A stretch of DNA of 13,928 nt, from positions 1 through 13,928 of the forward strand of contig JAQTXY010000015.1 of the NCBI GenBank assembly GCA_028688535.1. The letters run 5' to 3'. The stretch is from Methanothrix sp. (GTDB taxonomy: Archaea; Halobacteriota; Methanosarcinia; Methanotrichales; Methanotrichaceae). Below are positions 6,206-12,970 of this stretch, piece by piece. Each line of letters starts with the position of its first letter. Positions within the stretch are counted from its first letter, which is position 1. The notes under the pieces are model-generated. The model saw nothing but the letters and a program-made list of their open reading frames with translations, searched no databases and was not told where the DNA came from. The position numbers and the translations under genes are program-made.

Positions 6206-6214
6206 AAATATATT
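6206..6214 (-). promoter_or_regulatory. TATA-like box for the DOMON-DUF2202 gene
   Basis: On the minus strand TAATATATTTT lies about 32-40 bases before the ATG at 6174. This spacing would place transcription start close to the start codon, with a leader of roughly ten bases. It overlaps one arm of an 8-bp inverted repeat. Confidence 0.45.
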
Positions 6215-6238
6215 AGATTATCTCAGGCGGTCTAATAT
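6210..6238 (-). repeat. perfect 8-bp inverted repeat between MBL and lipoprotein genes
   Basis: ATATTAGA (6210-6217) and TCTAATAT (6231-6238) are perfect reverse complements separated by 13 bases, with 21 bp between arm centres. The repeat begins three bases after the MBL stop and overlaps the lipoprotein TATA box. It may be an operator for the lipoprotein gene or an end-of-transcript hairpin for the upstream operon; in minus-strand RNA it is followed by AUUUU. Confidence 0.45.
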
Positions 6239-6240
6239 TC

Positions 6241-7110
6241 TCAGAGTTGTATTGTATCTCCTGCTGCGAGTGGCTGGCATCTCTCGCCCAAAGCTTCCTG
6301 CAGTCGGCAGATGGCCTTTTGCCCGGTGCAGTGTCCCGGACGGAGGATGGCAGGATCAAGCTTTCGTAGTGCATCTGCCGTAGCTTCTATGCGTTTCTCG
6401 TCAGCACTCGCCAGGTGAAAACCTCCGATCACAGCATAAAGCTCCTCGATTCCCGTGATCTTCTGGGCATGCTTGATGGTATTGATGATTCCTGCGTGAG
6501 CACAGCCGGTGATGACGGCCAAGCCTTTACCTTCGATGTTTATCGCCAGGGCCTGGTCGTCTGGAATATTGTCTTCGCAGTACTGGCCATCTTTGACCGT
6601 CCAGAAGCCTGACACCCTCTCGAAGGCCTCCAGGCGCGTCACCTCACCCGTAGTCATGACACCCGGTGCTATTACTGCCGGGCCTCTGCAATCGAGCATG
6701 ATTGCCCCTGCTGCCTCAGCCTGTGTTCGGGAGAAGGGCGGCCCTATAAACCGCAGAATGGGCTGCGCTTTCAACTTGGGTGCGAATATCTCGGGATGAG
6801 CCATGATGCATATTCTACCGTTCACGCGCTGCAAGACGCCCATCAGCCCACCAGTATGATCATAATGGCCGTGGCTTAAGCAGATAAGATCGAGATGGGA
6901 TAGGTCAATATGCAGAGCATCAGCATTATGCAGCATCACCTCTGTGCAGGCGCCTGTGTCCAGGAGCAGCTTCATTCTCTCTCTGCCATAGTCCAGATCT
7001 AAAAATATGGAGAGGCCATGCTGGGCCCAGACGGAAGAGTTGCCAAACAAGGCGGAATTCTCAACCACAATGGTCAATCGGAGCTCTTGCAGCATGGATA
7101 AAGGTCTCAA
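6241..7110 (-). CDS. metallo-beta-lactamase-fold hydrolase (COG1237 / dihydropterin synthase-like)
   Basis: This 289-residue MBL-fold protein has the metal motif SHGHYDHTGG (H80, H82, D84, H85). Further ligand candidates are in ITGCAHAGI (H205), GGFHL (H232) and RPGHCTG (H260). The pattern and length match the archaeal group that includes MJ0301, annotated as 7,8-dihydropterin-6-methyl-4-(beta-D-ribofuranosyl)aminobenzene-5'-phosphate synthase, an enzyme name linked to methanopterin synthesis. The group is broad and true substrates vary, so the specific activity is uncertain. The ATG at 7108-7110 overlaps the stop of the radical SAM gene; an internal ATG six codons in is an alternative start. 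Overlap with a peptide-modifying-type radical SAM enzyme suggests the two act in one pathway. Confidence 0.8.
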   Translation of the reverse strand: MRPLSMLQELRLTIVVENSALFGNSSVWAQHGLSIFLDLDYGRERMKLLLDTGACTEVMLHNADALHIDLSHLDLICLSHGHYDHTGGLMGVLQRVNGRICIMAHPEIFAPKLKAQPILRFIGPPFSRTQAEAAGAIMLDCRGPAVIAPGVMTTGEVTRLEAFERVSGFWTVKDGQYCEDNIPDDQALAINIEGKGLAVITGCAHAGIINTIKHAQKITGIEELYAVIGGFHLASADEKRIEATADALRKLDPAILRPGHCTGQKAICRLQEALGERCQPLAAGDTIQL

Positions 7111-8291
7111 TTCGATGCCAGCTTTCTGACAAGCGGCATGATGGCTGGTCTCGTGCCTTTTGCGGGAGAGGCCGGCTTGGCTGATAGCCCCATCTCCAGG
7201 CCCATGGATCCCATCATCTCTTGGTTGAAGCGCTCGGCAATCTCATCGAAGATCCTTTGATATGCTTTGCAGTGGGGGTCGACGCCTTTAATCTCGCCGT
7301 TGGTGGGCGCTATGGCATTGTAGGGACAGCCTCCCCGGCAGTAGCGGATATGCTTGCAGCCCTTGCATTCCTTGTCCACATACTCCTTGAAGGCACGCAT
7401 GCGCATTCCCGCAGGTGATTCTGCCAGATCCTTTTGGCTGGGACGGTCGCGGACGTTGCCCATGATGTACTCTGGCATTCCTACGAAGCGATAACAGGGA
7501 TAGATGCTGCCGTCCGGGCCCACGGCAAAGGTATTCTCCATGCAGTCTACAAATGTGCAGACCGTGCCCCGTCCGGTAAAGACACATCGGGCGTAGTCGT
7601 TGATGTTTCGCACCTCAATCCTGCTCATGTTTTCCAGGTACTTGTCAAGCAGGTAGACCAGGAGCTCTCCGTACTTTTCCGGAGATAGCGCCCATCTGTC
7701 CGGCTCGTCGCTTCGTAGAGACGGGAGTGCCGGATGCAGCTTAAGGGTAAGATCATTTTCCAGGAAGAAATTGAAGATATCTTCTTTGAACTGCTCGGAG
7801 TAGGAGGTAAATGTGCATATGAACTGCACCTGCAAGCCATGCTTTTTCGCCAGTTCATACCCTTTCATGGTCCTCTCATAGTAGCCCTCCGACCTCTGTT
7901 GGTCATTTAGTTCCTGGGGACCATCCAGGCTGGATCCGATAGGGATACTGTACTTTGCCAAGACATCCGCTAATTCTGGTGTCAGCTTCCAGAGATTGGT
8001 CTGCAGAGCAAAGTTGGGCTCTAAATGCTGCAGCTCTTCTGTGAGCAGGGGGAGTGCCTGCCGGTAGAATTCGGCTCCAGCCAGGAGGGGTTCCCCTCCG
8101 TGAAATGTGAAGGTGACGGGATCGATGCGAAAGTCCTTGAGCCAGGCTACGGTATCCTTAACAGTCTCTATGCTCATTACCGGAGAGCCTTCCTCCGAAC
8201 TCCAGCAGTAGGCGCATTTGGATGGACAGCCTAGTGTGGGGATGATCATGACGTGAAAAGGCCTCTTTTGTTTCCGTTTTTGTCTCATCAT
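7107..8291 (-). CDS. radical SAM/SPASM enzyme, peptide-modifying type (Mhun_1560-like)
   Basis: This 394-residue protein has the radical SAM cluster motif CPSKCAYC (C22, C26, C29) and HGGEP (64-68). The C-terminal SPASM region carries many cysteines: C236, C245, C250, C266, and the block CKGCKHIRYCRGGC (C309, C312, C318, C322) with C341, enough for two auxiliary [4Fe-4S] clusters. This is the plan of anaerobic sulfatase-maturating and RiPP-modifying enzymes, and the overall look matches the methanogen group described as 'putative peptide-modifying radical SAM enzyme, Mhun_1560 family'. A second ATG lies at 8286-8288. A TATA-like box sits in the 66-base gap upstream, so it probably heads a two-gene operon with the MBL hydrolase. 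No Cys-rich precursor peptide is visible nearby. Enzyme class is firm, substrate unknown. Confidence 0.85.
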   Translation of the reverse strand: MMRQKRKQKRPFHVMIIPTLGCPSKCAYCWSSEEGSPVMSIETVKDTVAWLKDFRIDPVTFTFHGGEPLLAGAEFYRQALPLLTEELQHLEPNFALQTNLWKLTPELADVLAKYSIPIGSSLDGPQELNDQQRSEGYYERTMKGYELAKKHGLQVQFICTFTSYSEQFKEDIFNFFLENDLTLKLHPALPSLRSDEPDRWALSPEKYGELLVYLLDKYLENMSRIEVRNINDYARCVFTGRGTVCTFVDCMENTFAVGPDGSIYPCYRFVGMPEYIMGNVRDRPSQKDLAESPAGMRMRAFKEYVDKECKGCKHIRYCRGGCPYNAIAPTNGEIKGVDPHCKAYQRIFDEIAERFNQEMMGSMGLEMGLSAKPASPAKGTRPAIMPLVRKLASN

Positions 8292-8341
8292 TTCTTAGCC
8301 CTTCTTGTAATCCTACTCGTAGATCTCGAATGCGTAGCGCG

Positions 8342-8349
8342 TTATTTAA
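8342..8349 (-). promoter_or_regulatory. TATA-like box upstream of the radical SAM gene
   Basis: TTAAATAA on the minus strand, about 51-58 bases before the ATG at 8291 and just after the UPF0280 stop, suggests the radical SAM-MBL pair has its own promoter rather than depending only on read-through from the srp19 operon. Confidence 0.35.
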
Positions 8350-8357
8350 TCTATTCT

Positions 8358-9080
8358 CTATTCCTTAGTTATCCTCTCCGCGCTCACTCTGGCGCGCCGC
8401 ATTGGTGGCAGCTCTTTCCATAGCGCCATCTCCTCGCCCCGAATGACCAGTGCGCCATCGATATCCGGCTGATCGATTGCCTGGAAGCACTCCTGCAAAG
8501 GTCCCTTTGAACGTACTGCATTTCCCAGAGCCGTGGCGGCAGCGTCTGCCAGAGCTACATCCTCTGATATCACTACCGCAGCATCAGCAAAGCCAAAGGA
8601 TATAGATGGGCCCACGCTGCCCGAGCTGGTGCAGATGCCCAAAGGAGCCAGCCGGGCCGGGAGCTCGAATCCCAGATTTTGGATAGGCGAGCTGCCTGCA
8701 TATATTCCTACTACTATGGGCTGATCATTAAGAATGCAGATATCCCCGCCATTGTCCACCACAGCATAGGTTGCACCTTCATCCATCATGGCCTGCACGG
8801 CAAATCCGGCTATCGCACCGGCTACCGCCGACATAGGGCCTATGCGAAAGACGGCGCTCTTCTCAATCATCTGCTTGACAATTCGCGGGGCGTTATCCTG
8901 CATAGAATCGTAAGGCTCTAAGGTTATCCGAAAGAATGGATCCTCGCGTATAAAATCCTCCAGATACGCTCGCTGCTCTCTAATGGATTCTCGGGCTGCA
9001 GCTATGTGCCTCTCCTCCCGGGCGAAGATGGTGACAATGGTCTCTTTAAGCTGGAAATGCTCTTTCAAGACTTCAGGCAT
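8358..9080 (-). CDS. UPF0280 family protein (ApbE-like fold)
   Basis: This 240-residue protein matches UPF0280, a family typical of methanogens and related to ApbE, the FAD:protein FMN transferase. Visible elements are RIGPMSAVAGAIAGFAVQAM, then YAVVDNGGDICI, GICTSSGSVGPSISFG and DVALADAAATALGNAV. The same order of Gly-rich segments (MSAVAG, NGGDI, TSSG, ADAAATALGN) occurs in ApbE proteins, where they line the flavin site. Biochemical activity of UPF0280 is not established. The ATG at 9080 lies six bases after the hflX stop, so it is the last gene of the operon that begins with srp19. Family call is firm; a flavin-related role is inference. Confidence 0.85.
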   Translation of the reverse strand: MPEVLKEHFQLKETIVTIFAREERHIAAARESIREQRAYLEDFIREDPFFRITLEPYDSMQDNAPRIVKQMIEKSAVFRIGPMSAVAGAIAGFAVQAMMDEGATYAVVDNGGDICILNDQPIVVGIYAGSSPIQNLGFELPARLAPLGICTSSGSVGPSISFGFADAAVVISEDVALADAAATALGNAVRSKGPLQECFQAIDQPDIDGALVIRGEEMALWKELPPMRRARVSAERITKE

Positions 9081-9086
9081 GGCCTC

Positions 9087-10331
9087 TCACAGCCGGAGAG
9101 CGCCTGATAAGCCTGCTCTAGCTATTGTCTCCTTCTTAGCTCGCAGCCGGACAATCAACTTCTCTTCGTAGCTTACCGACAACAAGTCAGCTGTCTCATA
9201 GAGCCGGGAAAGCTCTGAGAGGCCCTCTGCTGTGTAAGGCAGACTTAGTCTAAATTCCTGCAAGGGCAGCAAACGCTGAGAGATGCACTCTTCCAGCACA
9301 CCCAGACCCTGGCCGGTGATGGCCGAGGCAAAAACCGGATAGGGGGCCAAATCTCTGATCAGCTCCACGATCTCCGCTGCTCGGCCTTCTTCCAGCCGGT
9401 CCGCCTTGTTCAGAACGGTCACTATGGGCGCAGAGACCTCACAGTCCCAGAGTGCCTTGTGCGAAGCCGCCAATTTGCGTCGCAACAATTCCGGCGGATC
9501 GCTGGCGTCTGCCACAAGAAGCACCAGATCTGCGTCTGAGATCTCGGAAAGAGTGGACCTGAATGCCTTTATGAGGAAGTGGGGCAGATCGTCAATGAAG
9601 CCGACGGTGTCTGTGAGAAGGACCTTTCTGCCCAAAAAATCCCGAGCCCGGGTAGTGGGCGATAGAGTAGTAAACGGCTGGTCCTTGGCTTCTACCTTAG
9701 AACCGGTGAGGACATTGAGCAATGTTGACTTGCCGGCGTTGGTGTAACCGGCAAGAGCCACCAGATCAAAACCCTGCTCTCTGCGCCGCTGTCGTCTATC
9801 CTCGCCCATGTTCTCCACGTTTGCCAGTTCAGAGCGGACCCTTGCCATTCTTCCCCGGATGTCATGGTACATGGACTGCTCATAAGCTCCGGCGCCCCGA
9901 AATCCCGGCTGTTCGCCTCGCTTTTTCAGGGCGAGGGCATTTTTTACCTGGGGAGCGTCATAGCTGAGTTTTGCCAGTTCTACCTGCAGTTTTGCCTCGC
10001 GGGTGGAGGCACGAGTGGAAAAGATCTCTAAAATGAGGTTGAACCTGTCTAGAACCCTGGCAGAAAACTCGCTTGTAATATTGAATACCTGGTTGGGGCT
10101 GAGTGCATTGTAGAAAATCAGTTTTTCCGGATTGTAGCTCAAGGCCTCTTCGATCTTTCCCCGTCCCATCTGAAAGCGAGAGTCCCGGCTCCTGCGCTGG
10201 AAAACTTCGGCCAGGACCCGATATCCGGCAGCTTGTGCCAGGCCGCGCAGCTCTTTCATTTTGTACGCGTCCGGCGACTTTATCGGATTTTCTCGCATTA
10301 GCAGGACGGCGGTCTTTTCTTCATTCATCAC
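9087..10331 (-). CDS. hflX: HflX-family GTPase
   Basis: This 414-residue GTPase has the HflX layout. An N-terminal HflX domain contains the glycine-rich nucleotide loop around FQMGRGKIEE (53-62). A helical arm (about 110-185) ends in an Arg-rich stretch. The G domain follows with GYTNAGKST (G1, 195-203), TT in TTLSPTTR (G2), DTVGF (G3, 241-245) and NKAD (G4, 308-311). In bacteria HflX splits stalled ribosomes under stress; archaeal HflX also binds the large subunit. The length is within the family's normal range. The start ATG overlaps the stop of the upstream DUF2209-like gene by four bases. Placement with srp19 fits a theme of ribosome and translation-linked functions. Identification is firm. 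Confidence 0.93.
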   Translation of the reverse strand: MMNEEKTAVLLMRENPIKSPDAYKMKELRGLAQAAGYRVLAEVFQRRSRDSRFQMGRGKIEEALSYNPEKLIFYNALSPNQVFNITSEFSARVLDRFNLILEIFSTRASTREAKLQVELAKLSYDAPQVKNALALKKRGEQPGFRGAGAYEQSMYHDIRGRMARVRSELANVENMGEDRRQRRREQGFDLVALAGYTNAGKSTLLNVLTGSKVEAKDQPFTTLSPTTRARDFLGRKVLLTDTVGFIDDLPHFLIKAFRSTLSEISDADLVLLVADASDPPELLRRKLAASHKALWDCEVSAPIVTVLNKADRLEEGRAAEIVELIRDLAPYPVFASAITGQGLGVLEECISQRLLPLQEFRLSLPYTAEGLSELSRLYETADLLSVSYEEKLIVRLRAKKETIARAGLSGALRL

Positions 10332-10702
10332 AATTCATCTTCTCGGGCATCAATGATAAGCCTTCGGCCTGCTACGGATATATGATGGGCCATCTCCACC
10401 GCCGTCCTTTCGGCTATGGTCTCTGGATACTTGAAGTCCCTGCCCAGGATGCTTTTCACCCTCCAGATCTCCATGTTGTACAGGTCACCGGATTCAGCGA
10501 CAATTGTTCCGGGAAGGCACATGCACGCTTCGCTTAAGAAATCGAGGATGATATTTATGTCCAGCATCTTGGTCACACGAGGTATCTGCCTCACTGAGTA
10601 GATTTTTTCTACAAAATTGGGGGATATGCGGGCGGAGACAACGGCGCATACCATCTTGTATCTGCCGCTTTCAGCATGTCTGCCAGAAATATCAATTGCC
10701 AC
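10328..10702 (-). CDS. DUF2209-like archaeal protein
   Basis: This small 124-residue protein starts at GTG 10702 with MAIDISGRHAESGRY, reads through VCAVVSARISP and a mid-part DINIILDFLSEA, and ends VAGRRLIIDAREDEL. The start IDISGRH, with an early Asp, and the overall look resemble DUF2209, an archaeal family found beside hflX in Methanosarcinales. The AID.SG opening recalls RNase H-like folds, but I see no full catalytic set. It lies 13 bases after the PHP gene and overlaps hflX by four bases, so it is inside the operon. No clear ribosome site precedes the GTG; GGGG about 17 bases upstream is too far. The function is unknown. Confidence 0.65.
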   Translation of the reverse strand: MAIDISGRHAESGRYKMVCAVVSARISPNFVEKIYSVRQIPRVTKMLDINIILDFLSEACMCLPGTIVAESGDLYNMEIWRVKSILGRDFKYPETIAERTAVEMAHHISVAGRRLIIDAREDEL

Positions 10703-10715
10703 TATGTCTATTTAT

Positions 10716-11354
10716 TCAACCCCTTCTGATGATGGCGTGCTGGTTTACTATCGCGCTAGCCTCTTGCTGAGTCAGGCCTGCGCCCATAGCGATCTCTATA
10801 GCTCTTTCGCAGTTTATAAGATCCCGAGGAGAGTGGCTGTCCGTGTCCACCACCATTTTTGCTCCGGCCAGTTTTGCCATGCGCACCACATGGCCGTTGG
10901 TGATGTTATGGCCCGAGCGGGACGTGATCTCCAGACAGACATTATTCTCGCGGGCCAGCTCTGCCTCCTCCAGAGTGATGAAGCCGGGGTGAGCGAGTAT
11001 GTCAACTCCCGCCTCAATCGCCGCCCGGTTTGTGCCTGGCCGGACAGGCTCCACAGGCGTTTCGCCGTGCACAACTATGATCTCAGCTCCCAGCCGGCGG
11101 GCCGCCGCTGCCAGAGGCCCTATCTTGGCTGGTGGAACATGAGTTAATTCTGCACCAACCAGGACTTTGATATCCGATACTTCTTCAAAATATTTTATTT
11201 TAGACACACAGGATAAGATGTGCTCTATATTGGTATAGTCCGCATGATCGGTTAGGCCGATGGTCGTGTATCCCAAAACTTCTGCCCGGCGCACCAGCTC
11301 GGAAGGAATGAGTTCGCCATCACTGAATGTGGTATGTGTATGCAGATCGATCAT
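10716..11354 (-). CDS. PHP-domain phosphoesterase (histidinol-phosphatase-like)
   Basis: This 212-residue protein is a PHP-domain metal-dependent phosphoesterase. It begins MIDLHTHTTFSDGE (H5, H7), followed by LTDHAD (D36, H37), GAELTH (E69), VVHGETP (H96), LAHPGF (H122) and DTDSHS (D172, H174). These are the usual ligands of the three-metal site, and all are present. The family includes histidinol-phosphatases, polymerase exonuclease domains and 5'-3' nucleases. At this length and without extra domains, the substrate cannot be fixed; the archaeal 'histidinol phosphate phosphatase domain' label is the likely annotation. The start codon lies one base after the srp19 stop and no his genes are nearby, so a role outside histidine synthesis is quite possible. 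Confidence 0.88.
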   Translation of the reverse strand: MIDLHTHTTFSDGELIPSELVRRAEVLGYTTIGLTDHADYTNIEHILSCVSKIKYFEEVSDIKVLVGAELTHVPPAKIGPLAAAARRLGAEIIVVHGETPVEPVRPGTNRAAIEAGVDILAHPGFITLEEAELARENNVCLEITSRSGHNITNGHVVRMAKLAGAKMVVDTDSHSPRDLINCERAIEIAMGAGLTQQEASAIVNQHAIIRRG

Positions 11355-11355
11355 A

Positions 11356-11658
11356 TTAGTGGCTCTTCTTCTTGTATTTTGCTTTCATGGAGCCGGCGAT
11401 TCTCTTCAAGACGGCGGATTTTGAGCCCTTCTTGGCAAGCAGTATTCTCCCGGAAGCCTCTTGCAGGTGCCAGGTCTTGGGGTGCTTCTTCTCGCGTTCA
11501 ATCTCCGGCTTAAAACCGGATTTCAGTGAGGCAGTGATCAACATGTCCAGGTTCGGCTCATTGACGGCATCCTGACGGGAGACCATTCTGCCTTCCGACC
11601 TGGTGCGAGCTATGTCGAAGTAGATAGGCCATATGACAAGTTTGTCCTTCTCGGGCAT
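11356..11658 (-). CDS. srp19: signal recognition particle subunit SRP19
   Basis: This 100-residue basic protein is archaeal SRP19, which binds the tips of helices 6 and 8 of 7S RNA and prepares it for SRP54. The sequence shows the family start VIWPIYFD, then RTRSEGRMVS, the helical segment EPNLDMLITASLKSGFKPEI, KHPKTWHLQEASGRIL and a Lys-rich tail (KAKYKKKSH). Length is normal. The ATG at 11658 has no upstream ribosome site, and a TATA-like ATACATTAAT lies 23-32 bases upstream on the minus strand, so the message may be leaderless. It is the first gene of a five-gene minus-strand operon and divergent from nifB. Identification is firm. Confidence 0.95.
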   Translation of the reverse strand: MPEKDKLVIWPIYFDIARTRSEGRMVSRQDAVNEPNLDMLITASLKSGFKPEIEREKKHPKTWHLQEASGRILLAKKGSKSAVLKRIAGSMKAKYKKKSH

Positions 11659-11690
11659 AGACTAGTCTAATTGCCGCATCATTAATGTAT
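11658..11690 (-). promoter_or_regulatory. srp19 promoter: TATA-like box plus 12-bp palindrome at the start codon
   Basis: TAGACTAGTCTA (11658-11669) is a perfect 12-bp palindrome whose last minus-strand base is the A of the srp19 ATG. ATACATTAAT (11681-11690, minus) is spaced for a leaderless start at about 11658-11660. The palindrome would then lie just upstream of or over the initiation site. Whether it is an operator is unknown. Confidence 0.4.
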
Positions 11691-11724
11691 TCTCCGGCAT
11701 GAAAAGTCTTTTAGCCTTGTTCAA

Positions 11725-11739
11725 CCAATTATTCATTGG
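11725..11739 (+). promoter_or_regulatory. small inverted repeat just before the nifB start
   Basis: CCAAT-TATTC-ATTGG is a perfect 5-bp inverted repeat with a five-base loop. Its right arm runs into the ribosome site GGAG (11738-11741), which lies nine bases before ATG 11751. In RNA it could partly hide the ribosome site; in DNA it could be a small operator. It does not match the GGAA-N6-TTCC operator of the methanogen nitrogen regulator NrpR. Confidence 0.3.
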
Positions 11740-11750
11740 AGCTTTCAATA

Positions 11751-12659
11751 ATGAGCCAAGAGACTTTTCCCGTTGCCAATGTCGGTGGAAAGGAAATCCC
11801 ATACGACCCGGATCAGCTTCGGCGGATCCAGGAGCACCCATGCTTCAGCGAGAAGGCCTGTCATGCCTTTGGCAGAATGCATCTGGCTGTGGCACCCAAG
11901 TGCAACATCCAGTGCAAGTACTGCGTTCGGGACTTCGATTGCGTCAATGAGTCCCGGCCAGGGGTGACTTCTCAAGTTCTCAAGCCAAAAGAAGCTTTAG
12001 AGCGAGTGGACGAGGTGCTGGAGAAGTATCACTACATCAAAGTGGTGGCAATCGCCGGTCCTGGAGAGCCTTTGGCCAATGAGGAGACATTCGAGACCCT
12101 GCGCCTGGTGGGTGAGAAATATCCGGGTGTGATCCTCTGCCTCAGCACCAATGGACTGCTTTTGCCTGACAAGATCGAGGAGTTGGATCGTTTGGGGGTC
12201 TCCAATATCACAGTTACTATGAATGCCATAGACCCGGAGGTCGGCCAGCAGATCTACGATTATGTGACCTATCAGGGCAAGAGATACGAAGGATTGGAAG
12301 CGGCAACCATCCTGCGCGACCACCAGCTCAAAGGCATCGAAGAGGCCCTAAAACGGAAAAAGATTGTTAAGGTTAATACCGTTTTGATTCCCGGCATCAA
12401 CGAAAAACATGTCTTCGATATCGCCCGCAAGATTAAGGCTATGGGGGTCTATATCCATAATGTCATGCCACTCATTCCCCAGTATAAGTTCGCCCACATC
12501 AAGCCTCCATCACCTGAGGAGAAAAGGAAAATACAGGAGGAGCTGGGCAAGATCATCAAGCAGATGAAGCATTGCCGGCAGTGTCGCTCTGATGCTATTG
12601 GGAAGTTGGGATGCGATGTACAGCAGGAGTTCGCCAGCAGAACCAGAGAACAGGGATAG
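11751..12659 (+). CDS. nifB: NifB, radical SAM enzyme for nitrogenase cofactor precursor
   Basis: This 302-residue protein is a stand-alone (no NifX domain) archaeal-type NifB. It fuses two [4Fe-4S] units and inserts carbide and sulfur, using SAM, to form NifB-co. Evidence is the radical SAM motif CNIQCKYC (C51, C55, C58), preceded by EHPCFSEKACHAFGRMHL and followed by DCVNESRPGVTS, AGPGEPLANEE, CLSTNGL and the C-terminal HCRQCRSDAIG. The position usually written AHH or MHD after CFSEK is CH here (C37, H38). ATG 11751 is chosen over the in-frame TTG at 11736 because GGAG (11738-11741) is well placed for it. No nifHDKEN genes are in the window, so it may be an orphan or serve nitrogenase encoded elsewhere. 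Identification is firm. Confidence 0.92.
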   Translation: MSQETFPVANVGGKEIPYDPDQLRRIQEHPCFSEKACHAFGRMHLAVAPKCNIQCKYCVRDFDCVNESRPGVTSQVLKPKEALERVDEVLEKYHYIKVVAIAGPGEPLANEETFETLRLVGEKYPGVILCLSTNGLLLPDKIEELDRLGVSNITVTMNAIDPEVGQQIYDYVTYQGKRYEGLEAATILRDHQLKGIEEALKRKKIVKVNTVLIPGINEKHVFDIARKIKAMGVYIHNVMPLIPQYKFAHIKPPSPEEKRKIQEELGKIIKQMKHCRQCRSDAIGKLGCDVQQEFASRTREQG

Positions 12660-12661
12660 GC

Positions 12662-12899
12662 TTTGGCATTTTTTTAACTCTGTGGTATAGTGCGCCTCCA
12701 AAGCCGGTATATGCCGAGCCGGGAGACAACACCTATTTTGTCAACCCGATCTGGCATATTCCTGATGATACAGAGCTGGGCAGCTATCAGGCAGATTTTT
12801 ATTTGTATAGTTATTATGATAGCAACACAGGGAGAGTTTTCTGAACAGTTGGATCAGGTTGACCTGGCTGGTGCATTTAGCGTTGTAGGACGAGTATAA
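12662..12899 (+). pseudogene. frameshifted remnant of a probable surface-protein C-terminus
   Basis: Protein-like sequence runs AEPGDNTYFVNPIWHIPDD then GSYQADFYLYSYYDSNTG, and stops at TGA 12842-12844. A second frame continues without a gap, SEQLDQVDLAGAFSVVGRV, to TAA 12897-12899. Removing one T from the run of four at 12837-12840 joins the frames into DSNTGRV-SEQLDQVDL, so a single-base insertion explains the break. Tyr- and Asp-rich beta-strand-like sequence ending in a short FSVVG strand suggests the last Ig-like or beta-sandwich repeat of an exported surface protein, as found in Methanothrix-type archaea; this is inference. No start codon or signal peptide is present upstream because nifB ends there, so only a 3' fragment remains. 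It may mark an old recombination point between nifB and the next gene. Confidence 0.5.
12669..12675 (+). terminator. T7 tract after nifB
   Basis: Seven consecutive T residues begin ten bases after the nifB stop, with no stem required. Archaeal RNA polymerase commonly terminates at such tracts, making this a good candidate nifB transcript end. Confidence 0.45.
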
Positions 12900-12970
12900 T
12901 CGATCCAAATCCTTTTCATCTTGTTTTTCCATTTCCCTAAACGGCCCCATGTTCACGGGATGATGCACAT

